NCBI GenBank assembly: GCA_022818135.1
Contig: JAFMSR010000018.1
Location: 17,908,595-17,972,594 of the forward strand
Origin: Saxidomus purpurata
Lineage: Eukaryota > Mollusca > Bivalvia > Venerida > Veneridae
Reading direction: 5' to 3'
Length of the DNA stretch: 64,000 bases
The number at the start of each line of letters is the position of its first letter. The stretch's first letter is position 1. A program made the position numbers and the translations under genes. The notes beneath the pieces were generated by a model. That model was not told the origin of the DNA. It ran no database searches and was given only the letters and a program-made list of their open reading frames with translations. Of the stretch, positions 11,284 through 20,419 are shown one piece after another.

Positions 11284-12200
11284 TCAGCCACCATACAAAA
11301 CGCTCATATCAAGCAAAACAAATCATAATTATTATATCGTAGAGTATCCTAACATTAAAGGACATATTTTAACTACATCATCGCAAATTCAATTCTTAGT
11401 CAAGGAGAAATCTATGTTTTGGTAAACTTAGAAAAAATGTATAGATTCTGAAATTGAGCCTCAAACCAAAACCTAATTTCCGGGATAACCATTTGCGTTT
11501 TCGTATCAGTTACTCGGGTTACTCCAGTTGAATAAACACGCATGCGCAGTTGCATTATTCTATCTCTATATCCCGAAGGTATCTTTTCGTCAACTCATAC
11601 TATTTTCAACACATTTTAGTTTGACTAAAAGTTTGATACCGGACTAACTGTCTATTTCTGTTTGACTTCCTGTGAAAATATTGAAAATTGTTGCCTAAGA
11701 ACGCAAAGCAAAGTGGTATAATCTGCAAACAATCCCTAATCCTGTCCGCCATTTTGAACTTTGACTTACCCATGAGCAACTGGGGATTACAAGAATCAAA
11801 CATGTTAGGAAAAATGCGCATGCGCACATGTCTTATTCGACGTATTCGTTTTAGAACTCTGTCTCCTCGTAAAACCAGAGTAGATAATCCGAAAAAGCTT
11901 TATGTACAAACAATTTCAATATATTGACAAAGAAAATAGAGCTGCACATCAACTTTTAATATGGCGTATAACATACTATTTCATTACCGGAACACAATTT
12001 TCCGTTGAACTGCGTAATATAAATATTTTATAGGATACATAAAACTGCTCCGTCACTATTCCGTTTGGCAATAGCAGGAAAAAGAATACTACATATATAA
12101 GCCATAGAACACTTGTTTCTTTATTTAAGATAGTTTCAGATGTCAAAGGCAACCTGACTATTCCTGGGCCGGTCCCAAAGGTAGTCCAGAATCCATTCAG
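11284..12200. other. Gene-free AT-rich stretch
   Basis: No exon, RNA gene or repeat family recognised. Two opposing open frames at 11606-11927 are chance shadows with no known domain. Confidence 0.35.
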
Positions 12201-12204
12201 TTTA

Positions 12205-12388
12205 TACTAATTTATTTTAGCTCGATTGTGAAGAAAGCTTTCAGCTTATCAAGTCACTCTCGAGTCCGCCTCCTTGAAAAACCAGTACTGGTGTCATGTC
12301 AGGATGTACGGTCGTGACCCCAGTGGGGCTCGAATCCTGAACCTCCGGGATGAGCGGCGGCCAACTTAACCTCTACACCACCGCTCTC
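12205..12388 (-). mobile_element. tRNA-derived SINE, minus strand
   Basis: On the minus strand from 12388, GGTGGTGTAGAGGTTAAG (A box) and GGTTCAGGATTCGAGCC (B box) form a clear tRNA-like head. A body with GGAGGCGGACTCGAGAGTGA and a TTCACAATCGAGCTAAAATA tail follows. The tail resembles that of the copies at 18.9 and 57.8 kb. Confidence 0.65.
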
Positions 12389-12389
12389 C

Positions 12390-13309
12390 TTTATAGCTGA
12401 TGTTCAGGCCAAGTTGATTGCTTGTTCTAAAATTTTGAACAAAATTTGAATGTACATCTAAGCGGTATGTACAAATGTTCATTTGGAATGGTCACTCAGG
12501 CCGATCACTTGAAAAACAAAACACGATCAGACTAATTTTTCTCTGACAGAGATACAAGCTCCCAATAACATACAGCCTTTGGCGCTTTGAAATTCTGGGA
12601 CATGTCAGTGACATGCATTATGGGTAAATTAAATAATCACTTTACCGCTTTTAGACATAAATATCAATATAAAGTTCTTTACTTTGAAGCACAATTCTCC
12701 CTTTATTTCAAAGAAGATTTCTGGCATCCTATCGTAGAATTAGTTTTGATGTTGTAGTTTCATCTTCTGTCTGAAAAGACTCCTCATAGATACATGCGAT
12801 TGTCATTGATTCTGCTGTCAGATTTTTTCTTCCCGCACATATGTGAATTTTCTGTCAATTTGAACGGATACATTTCCCTTCTTTCAAACATGACCTAAAT
12901 CATACATTTTGATTAACAAAGACGTGTTTGACAGAATAACTTGGTTCTATAACTACATGTACATGTAGTTGATTTATTTCATTTAAACTGAAAAAGAGAA
13001 ACCACCATCAGGTTTGTTATGACCCAGTTAATGCAAAAGTTGACAATCTGATGATGTTGTAGTTGTTTTAGATCGAGATCAGCAGTACGTTCATGCTGAA
13101 AACCAAGCATGTTCAACAACATATCAAATGTTTTTTGCAGTACAAGAAATACTTCGTTACTTCGACCAATTTCATACACCTTTCTAATAGACCCAATGTA
13201 CGGGATAAATATATAGATATTTTTTAAAAGCATACTATCAACAGTGCAAAAATCAAAACAAAGAGATGTTTGTAAATCACATCTTTAACCTTTAAGATTG
13301 GCACCTTTG
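12390..13309. other. Gene-free stretch; contains a 20-bp perfect palindrome
   Basis: The only notable structure is AACTACATGTACATGTAGTT at 12951-12970, a perfect palindrome. The 84-codon minus-strand frame at 12979-13233 has no recognisable domain. Confidence 0.35.
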
Positions 13310-13945
13310 AAGAACTAAGATCAAAACATTGTCAAAATTTCGAGCGGAAACCGTAAAGTTACTGTGACCTTGACCTTTGACCCAGTAACCCTAAAATCAA
13401 TAGATTTCATCTGCTGTCCATGACTAATGTCACTGTAAAGTTTGAGGCCTTTTTGTCAAAGCCTTCTAAAGTTATTGAGCGGAAACCGTTTTTAAATTTT
13501 AAACCACTGTGATATTGACCTTTGACCCAGTGATCTTTTAATCAATACTGTCCATGTACCTTCCAAGTTTGAGACCTCTAGGTGAAAGCTTTCTCAAGTT
13601 AGTGAACGGAAATCGATTTTAAATACGAGGTTATTGTGACCTTGACCTTTGACCGAGTGATCTCAAAATGAATAGGTTTCATCTTCTGTTCACGATCAAT
13701 GACCCGACTAAGTTTGAGACCTCTGGGTCAAAGCGTTCTCAAGTTTTGCAGCGGAAGTTTTTTTAAATGTGAGGTCACTCTGGCCTTGACTTTTGACCCA
13801 GTGACTTCAAACTGAAGAGCTTTAATCTACTTAGTTCGAGACCTTTAGGTCAAAACCGTCTCAACTGAGCGGAAACCAAAGATCTGACCAACCTATTTAC
13901 CGACCGACCGACTTCCACTTCTCTAAATGGGGGCATAATAAATTG
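13310..13945. repeat. Interspersed repeat, four ~127-145 bp units with TGACCTTGACCTTTGACC boxes
   Basis: Boxes start at 13365, 13510, 13637 and 13781, each followed by a diverged copy of AAGTTTGAGACCTCTAGGT and GAGCGGAAACCG. The region ends in ACCGACCGACCGACTTCC and a GGGGGCATAATA tail. I recall this family as widespread in molluscs. On the minus strand the box reads as a DR1-type nuclear receptor element overlapping TCAAGGTCA. Confidence 0.7.
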
Positions 13946-15640
13946 GCGCGTAAACAGCCGTTAATTGTCTTGTGGTTAACATCAAAAAGTTTTTGTCAGT
14001 GACCTTGAAATGACTGCTTCGTAATAACCAAGATTCAAAATATCCATTTTTGTCTCAATGTTGTGAAACTGTCATGCGTTAGAAAAAACAAACCATTCAT
14101 CTTATGTCTAAACAGAGGTTGTTATAACCAGTGAGTTCATCGAGGCAAGAAGTAGCTGATTAAGTATGGTTAAGTTTCGCCTCACTTATACAAGATACAC
14201 GAAAAAGTGATTAATACAATTACTTTTGGTAAATATGTCACAAACATCGTACAACCGTATTTACGTTTAACCACCAGCCTAAGCATCGTCAATATGAGGG
14301 TAGTAGAAGAACCTAAACTAAAAACTTCCACTTCATTCCACTCGTCTTATTGCAGACTTTAATAAGTTGTCTCCCTTTATCACTCTCTCAAAGATCCTTT
14401 TGTTTGGATTAGTGCCAGTGTGAGCTTTTAGTGCTGTTGCGCCCGCTCTCCGTCATCGTGCGTCTTTTGTATTGGCAACAAAGCATGAACTGTTGAAATT
14501 AATGATAAAGATGTTTCTGACTTTAAATGTGTTTATTTCACCTTTTATCTTGGTCAAACGTTGAATCGATTTGTGGGTTAAAGCCTGTTTTTCTGTTCAT
14601 TTTTATCACCCCTCAGAATCAGAGTTGAAAGTGCGATGCGTTGTAATAATGTATGCTATATACATCTGATCATTTTCATTTAAGAAGACTGTGTTTACAT
14701 TATTTCTAAAACTATAAAATGTCCTTGTTTCAGATGTCATTTTTGACACAGAAATCACTTTTAGTCAATTTCTGCACTTCAGTTTTATTTCCATTTAACA
14801 TAAAGAAAATCAGTGAAAGTCTGTTCCGACTATCCTAGTCAAAAATGTAGAATTCACGCTTTCCTTCAGGTATAACTCAAATTGTATATCTAAATAAGAA
14901 AATTAACTCGGCATCTCTGATTATTTACACGTTTATTTCTTGACCATAACTCAGTTATGTAACAGTTGAAGGGTATTATAACTTCAATACATGTAAATCA
15001 TTTTCCATAGGGAGCTTTTTAGGCTATTTACATAATTTTACCTGAAATGACTACAATAATATGTTGCATTGCCTAGATAAAATACTCTAAATATGTAAAA
15101 ACTTACAACTATTTTCATCGCAAGTGAAACTGAAACCGCCATATATAGAAGAGAGAAATGTAAACAGTAAATCACGCGACCTTTGCCACCTCGTGTCTTC
15201 CTCTGTAAGGTCAAACATTTGTCTTCTCGGTTACCGCGACAACTTAATAATACAGTAGCACGATACTCTATTATATTAATGTTGATATAAAGTCTGTACG
15301 TCTAGCCGTGTTCAGCATCAAAAGTCAATGCGGTTGGTATTTTATACCGCAGTGCATCTCGGTTAACCGTCCGAAATGTTTTTTTACTCCTTACTGTTTT
15401 ACGAGATGAGGGGCCAACATTTTGTTTTTCGAATTATTTGTGAAAATGCTAAAAGTACTAAGTCCACGATCCTCTGGAGTTTTACTAGCAACACTATGAA
15501 GATATATGTATGTTGAATAAGCAAATTTCTTACAAACAGGAGTAATCAAATTTTATGTATTCAGTAACTGTGTTGAAATAACGAATGAAATCTCCTTTTC
15601 AATTTAAGTTAATTCTTACTTGCACTTGGACGAAATAAAA
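13946..15640. other. Gene-free AT-rich stretch
   Basis: No exon or repeat family recognised across about 1.7 kb. Confidence 0.35.
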
Positions 15641-15645
15641 GATAG

Positions 15646-15815
15646 GTTATGTTATGCTATGTTGTGTTGTGTTGTGTTGTGTTGTGTTGTGTTGTGTTGT
15701 GTTGTGTTGTGTTTTGTGTTGTGTTGTGTGCTGTGCTGTGCTGTGCTGTGCTGTGCTGTGCTGTGCTGTGCTGTGCTGTGCTGTGCTGTGCTGTGCTGTG
15801 CTGTGCTGTGCTGTG
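15646..15815. repeat. Pentanucleotide microsatellite (TTGTG)n then (CTGTG)n
   Basis: About 34 pentamers run from variant TTATG units, through a TTGTG block with one TTTTG unit, into a uniform CTGTG block. All six frames are free of stops across it, which produces false proteins rich in LCCVV or TQHNT. Confidence 0.95.
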
Positions 15816-16925
15816 TCACCGAATGCAGCTTTAACAGTTTTTTTAATTACAAATCTACCAAAAAAATGCATAACGAAAAAGAAATACAGTTAACTTCAGT
15901 AGAAAAAATGTTTGGAGTATACAGCCACAGTCTATACAAAATTATAAATACACTTGTTTTTAAAACAAAATGGCATATTTGGAAATATAGGAATGATACG
16001 AAATTTTCAGTTCAAAGTGTGTCAAATAGGAAACCTATAAATTTCTTAAAGCTTAATATCAAGCAAATTTTTAATTTCCACGGCCGGTGTACACCATATA
16101 AAAACGCAACAAAAGCGATATGGTAACTAGTCTTTCGGTATATGTCTGCACAATTAATTTACATTTTTCTCAAGGGTTCATGATTATGATATGGTGACAA
16201 AAAAGAAGCAAAACACTTATTTGTAAAGAATCAGTCATTACTCTTGCTGTTTTTTTTTTTCGGTTTCGAAACAAGGACATGATGCATTTTTAGTTTCTTA
16301 CTTGTGTTTGGTATTTTTGCTCTTTTGTTAACATTTTCAAATACTGTTCTTATTTTTTCTTGTCAAAATGACCGAAAAAATGCTTTAATAACAACGATAA
16401 AACTGAACAATAAGCATTCAATATCTTCTGTTCTTGTAATGTATGAAATGTGTGCGGGTACAAATGTCACATTTTCCAAAGAATTAACTTTTTTTATATA
16501 CTCCTTAATGTATGAACTTATACTATAATATAAAATATAAGAGACATTCTTAGTAAAAAATTACATGTTTTTTTAATATAAGATTTATGAAACACACAGT
16601 TGTGATACCGAACATGTGATTGTGACATAATACATGAACATACTTTATGATTTTTTTTCGTTGTGAACAATTCCCTTTCAAGGATGTAGTTTATACAAAA
16701 AAAACTGTTAATGCTTAAAATTTTATGGCGTCAGTTAAATAAGGCGAAGAAGGATGCTGAAAACACAAATATACTTTGAAATGTCATAACCGTGTTAGTT
16801 CGCGTATTGACAGATGGAAATGAAAATATACCAGTTAAACCCGGAGTAGTTTCAATTTATAACTAGTTAGGAAAGTAAACAAAATATTTTTACAAATTGT
16901 CAGTATACTCAATGGGAATGAAAAT

Positions 16926-17397
16926 TGCATACAGAATCATGTTTTTTGTTATAACTTTGGTAATTTTCATGAACCAGCGATAATTTTACTTGAAATTATG
17001 ATTGCCATTTTGAGCGGCATAATAGCACTTCGATATCTTTAGTTACAGGTGATAGACCACTTCTACCAGGACTCTTAAAACATTGAAAATATGTAATAGC
17101 CAAGACGTTTATCTCTTTTTGTATTAAATTTTCAAAGTTTTAACAATGATTTATTTAAGAAAGCATATTCAAACAGAATCATGTTTTGTTATAACCTTGG
17201 TAACTAATAAACCTGTTATAAATTTCTTTGAACTGTGATTGTCAATAGCACTTTGATATCTTGCTTAATTACATGTGACAGACCACTTCTACCAGGACTC
17301 TTAAACCATTGAAAATGATATAATAGCCAAGACGTTTAATCTTTTTTCGTATTAAAATTTCAAAGTTTAACAATGATTTATTTAAGAAAGCATATTA
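16926..17397. repeat. Tandem duplication, two ~235-bp copies
   Basis: Copy 1 (16926-17166) and copy 2 (17169-17397) share CAGAATCATGTTTT, ACCACTTCTACCAGGACTCT, AATAGCCAAGACGTTTA and AACAATGATTTATTTAAGAA, with scattered substitutions and small indels. It ends about 360 bp upstream of the stem-loop gene's ATG. Confidence 0.85.
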
Positions 17398-17498
17398 ATA
17401 CCATAAATTTGTATCTCCTTTGATGTAACCGGCGCTAAATGGTTTCGCAGTGACCGGCTTCTACTCAAACCGCGCAGGCGCGATAAAGAGTGTTGGCA

Positions 17499-17508
17499 CG
17501 CGCCAATT
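17499..17508. promoter_or_regulatory. CCAAT box / E2F-like GCGCCAAT
   Basis: GCGCCAAT at 17500-17507 contains a CCAAT box and is one base from an E2F-type GCGCCAAA. It lies about 165 bp upstream of the TATA box. Relevance to the stem-loop gene is inferred from position only. Confidence 0.3.
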
Positions 17509-17672
17509 TTCACACCTTTATCTTGCTGTTCAAACACGAAACCTTTTCGTCTGCTTTTAATTTGTCGGCAAGTAACTGAGGTTGAGATGGTTATCGCCAT
17601 TTAAAGCAGCCGATGTTGTTTTTAAAATTGACACATTTGGTTGGTTTTATAATGTAGGAATTTTAGTTTTTC

Positions 17673-17679
17673 TATAAAA
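17673..17679 (+). promoter_or_regulatory. TATA box of the stem-loop gene
   Basis: TATAAAA lies 81 bp upstream of the ATG at 17760, which predicts a start near 17700 and a short leader of about 55-60 nt. This geometry is typical of replication-dependent histone genes. Confidence 0.6.
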
Positions 17680-17759
17680 CGTCAATGTATATTCTTTCAA
17701 GAGCATATCCGTTTCAGATTTTAAAACAATTACACGTTATTATATCTCCAACAAATACA

Positions 17760-18089
17760 ATGGCTGAGGGCGACCATCAGAAGTTCTCTATTCGAGACTT
17801 ACAGGGAAAACTACTCCGCGCCGAGAACCAGTTCCAGAAAGCATGCAACCAGATCGTCCTGATGAACTCAAAACTCCGAGATTGCAACATCCGCTACAGA
17901 AGAGCCAGATCGAACAACCTGAAGTCCTTCCGGTATCCTCTACGCCTGCGCCTCGCTGTCGTTGAAGGGGTAAGGAACATGTACTACGACTATGCCACGA
18001 AAAAAGCACATGAGGTCGAGCATCTTCGAAGCATAATTGCAAATGTTGTTGCTTCTGTAATCACAATAGATTCAGAGGAAGAATTATGA
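17760..18089 (+). CDS. 109-aa intronless protein of unknown function with a histone-type mRNA 3' end
   Basis: I do not recognise a named family. ATG at 17760 has a strong context (ACAATGG) and follows a TATA box; an in-frame ATG at 17685 lies too close to the predicted start site. Codons are GC-richer than the flanks, which supports real coding. Residues 10-50 (SIRDLQGKLLRAENQFQKAC, then LRDCNIRYRRAR) look like one long basic helix. FRYPLRLRLAVVEG (57-70) forms a conserved-looking turn, VRNMYYDYATKKAHEVEHLR (71-90) a second helix, and the tail ends IDSEEEL. There are 19 Lys/Arg against 13 Asp/Glu, and no signal peptide or membrane segment. It lacks the histone-fold motifs of H2A, H2B, H3 or H4 and the winged helix of H1. 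A histone stem-loop lies 28 nt after the stop, so the mRNA is predicted to be S-phase regulated and poly(A)-minus. I have an unverified impression of similar short proteins with an LRLRL...EGVRN core in other bivalves. Confidence 0.75.
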   Translation: MAEGDHQKFSIRDLQGKLLRAENQFQKACNQIVLMNSKLRDCNIRYRRARSNNLKSFRYPLRLRLAVVEGVRNMYYDYATKKAHEVEHLRSIIANVVASVITIDSEEEL

Positions 18090-18117
18090 GTTCTGCTTGA
18101 AAACTCCAAACCACAAA

Positions 18118-18133
18118 GGCCCTTTTCAGGGCC
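18118..18133 (+). promoter_or_regulatory. Histone mRNA 3' stem-loop (SLBP-binding type)
   Basis: GGCCCTTTTCAGGGCC forms a 6-bp stem (GGCCCU/AGGGCC) with a UUUC loop, exactly the metazoan form GGYYYU-NNNN-ARRRCC. CACAAA precedes it and ACACAAA follows, as flanks of histone stem-loops do. In histone mRNAs SLBP binds this hairpin, and cleavage occurs about five nt downstream, expected here near 18138. Confidence 0.88.
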
Positions 18134-18145
18134 ACACAAATATTC

Positions 18146-18151
18146 GAAAGA
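18146..18151 (+). promoter_or_regulatory. Histone downstream element-like GAAAGA
   Basis: CGAAAGA lies 12 nt after the stem-loop, where the purine-rich histone downstream element pairs with U7 snRNA. The position and core fit, though the surroundings are less purine-rich than sea urchin or vertebrate examples. Confidence 0.65.
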
Positions 18152-18367
18152 TACCTCTCAATATTGTCATATAAAATGTTGTTCGAGAACCACACATCCA
18201 CACATTATTAATATATGTTTCGTGTTTTGCTACTCAAAAGCGTTTTTGAGTATTCGTTTTAATTAAATATCAGATCTTGTTTGTGTCTCATATATCATAT
18301 AACTGTTGCCGTTTTTTCCTCTCTTTTAAATATTCCAAAATATTATTTTTATTATATTTGAAGTCTT

Positions 18368-18373
18368 AATAAA
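18368..18373 (+). terminator. Backup polyadenylation signal AATAAA
   Basis: AATAAA lies 279 nt past the stop of the stem-loop gene, with ATTAAA at 18262. It could yield a polyadenylated read-through form, as many histone genes do, or be chance in AT-rich DNA. Confidence 0.35.
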
Positions 18374-18719
18374 TTTCAATGCGAGGCTTTTTCAGTGAGA
18401 TCTGTTTTCAAAGTGAGAGATAAGATGGGTTTAGAATTATAAAGAACAGTTCAATGTCTTTCATTTTATTGTGGAAAGTCTATTTTTTAGCAGTATCATG
18501 TCTAGTGCCCATTAGATAACAATTACGTCACAGTGACATAACAAGCAATATGACGTATAACCTGAAAAATTGTCATAGACTTTTCGATTTGGTTCTTTAA
18601 AGTGTCAGATAACACATAAATTTTGTCTCAACACATTGCAATAGATGAATCTAACAGTGAAAAAATAATTGGATAGAACTGTGACATATTTTTGCAAAGA
18701 TTAATCTCTAAAATGATTT

Positions 18720-18885
18720 CAAGCAAATTTGATATACTAACAATGGTGTAAAACGAAATTGGATATAGTGCCAGTGGTGTAAATCGAAAATGCATATAGT
18801 CAATGGTGTAAAAACGAAAATGGATATAGTGACAATGGTGCAAAACGAAAGTGTAAAAAAGAAACGTTGCCATGGTTTGCTAGTG
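18720..18885. repeat. 31-bp minisatellite, block 1
   Basis: About four diverged units of AAAACGAAAATGGATATAGT plus GACAATGGTGT end in GAAACGTTGCCATGG. The block abuts a SINE. It matches block 2 at 19284-19480, including the shared AAGAAA(C/T)GTTGCCATG end. Confidence 0.8.
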
Positions 18886-18892
18886 GTTCGTG

Positions 18893-19137
18893 GAGCCGAC
18901 GTGGCGCATTGGTAGCGTGTTCGCCTCAAGATCGAAGGGCCTCGGGTTCGATCCTTACCATAGCCATGTTGGTAGTGTCCTTAGGCAAGACACAAATAAT
19001 TCCACATTGCCTCTCTCTTCGAGGTTGACTCCGTCTGGAATGAGTCTCGAGAGCAATTGACCAGACGCCAGGTGTCAATGAAGTGACTTCATTACCTATC
19101 AATATTCGACTTTACCTACGACAAATAAATGCACGTG
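18893..19137 (+). mobile_element. tRNA-derived SINE (family with GAGTCTCGAGAGCAAT body)
   Basis: Head: TGGCGCATTGGTAGCGTGTT (A box) and GGGTTCGATCC (B box). Body: TCCTTAGGCAAGACAC, CACATTGCCTCTCTC, GGTTGACTCC and GAGTCTCGAGAGCAATTGA, then an ACAAATAAATGCACG tail. Related copies lie at 34740 and 57762, with minus-strand heads at 12388 and 21953. Confidence 0.75.
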
Positions 19138-19283
19138 GAAAAGGTTTGAATGGATTCTTTTGTTATAAATAATCCGACAACAACAAAGGGGTGGGGTTAT
19201 AGCACCATTGGCGTCATGTCAATTAATCTAAGTTGTAAGAACTTGTTTCGCAATCGAGAATAAATAAATTAGTATATATATAT

Positions 19284-19480
19284 TAACGAAATTGGATATA
19301 GTGACAATGGTGTAAAACGAAAATGGATATATAGACACTGGTGTAAAACGAAAATGGATATAGTGACAATGGTGTAAAACGAAAATGGATATAGTGACAC
19401 TGGTGCAAAACGAAAATGGATACAGTGACAAAGGTGCATAACGAAAATGTCAAAAAGAAATGTTGCCATGATTTGCAAGT
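19284..19480. repeat. 31-bp minisatellite, block 2
   Basis: Five units of ACGAAAATGGATATAGTGAC plus AATGGTGTAAA are followed by AAGAAATGTTGCCATGATTT. It is a second copy of block 1, more homogeneous, separated from it by the SINE and about 150 bp. Confidence 0.85.
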
Positions 19481-19639
19481 GGATCTCTGTAAAACAGTCG
19501 TACGAGTTTCAAGTGGTTTCGATTTAGATATAGCGTTTTGTTTTGTCGTTATAGGACTTCAGCGTTCCGGAACTTCTTGGCTATTAACTTTCTCCTGCTA
19601 GGTTTTTAAAAACGCGAGAAACTATTCTGCACTATGACT

Positions 19640-19890
19640 GATGATCTAGCAGATCTGTGTGACTCGGTAGCACGTTATAACTTCTTTTCAGCTGAAGGTC
19701 CTGCCTTTGCGACCAGTGAAGGTCATAATCAATCTGCATATCCACGCAATCTGATCATGATCTGCACTATTCTCTACTCAGTTGGTAAATTTCCACTGAG
19801 TGCCTCTTTAATATAAACAGCACATGCTACTTTCCAAATTAAAAAAATGAACAAATCCATTTGAAATATTTAGCGGAATTTGGGTTAGTT
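19640..19890 (+). mobile_element. MITE-like repeat, second GATCATGATC copy
   Basis: ATCTGATCATGATCTGCACT, CTACTCAGTTGGTAAATTTC and CACATGCTACTTTCCAAATT match the repeat at 7.7 kb in order. Ends are approximate. Confidence 0.45.
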
Positions 19891-20199
19891 AAACAACCAT
19901 TTCTTGGCATAGTTTAGTAATTAACGCATTATCTTAAATCCCTTAAGTCATCTTAATGGAACATAATACCAGGACGATGAGTCTTACGATTGAATACTAT
20001 TTTACTAGGCGAATGGAAAATTAATTACGTGTAATTGGGTTCTCTCTAATTTCTTCAAACGTAGAAACAAAAGAGAAATTATATAGGATTTCACGCCTAC
20101 TTGCAGATGTTACGACATACCAGTAATTAAGCAGTTCATGTATTTTGATTTTATTCAAAATTAACTACCAACACGTATATTAAGGGCATTTTCAGCTGA

Positions 20200-20416
20200 A
20201 CCTAGACTGGCATCAGTCGTTAGAGTCATTACCTCGTCTTTTCTGAACATTTTACAACATCTTCACAATTTCTCCTTCCCTTGACTTTAAGCTGAGTTGA
20301 TAGAGACAAATTCTTGATAGAAATATTTTTCTTAAAAGAAAATAAGACTTTGAGAGAAAAAAAAACACCTCTCAATCACAACAGACTTTTATAAGTCTAA
20401 GCTGAACCTGGTGTCA
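20200..20416 (+). repeat. ~205-bp interspersed repeat, copy 1 (inverted copy at 58.6 kb)
   Basis: CAGTCGTTAGAGTCATTACC, TTTACAACATCTTCACAATT, TCTCCTTCC and CAGACTTTTATAAGTCTAA occur here in order. The inverse of each occurs at 58625-58836. Internal AGACTTTTATAAGTCT is a hairpin. No coding frame spans it. Confidence 0.8.
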
Positions 20417-20419
20417 TTA

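Noticed and set aside
15620..16126. 168-codon frame rich in LCCVV
   Set aside because: It is translation of the pentanucleotide microsatellite; several other frames are open across the same bases.
17788..18042. 84-codon minus-strand frame opposite the stem-loop gene
   Set aside because: Codon bias, TATA box, start context and 3' stem-loop all belong to the plus strand.
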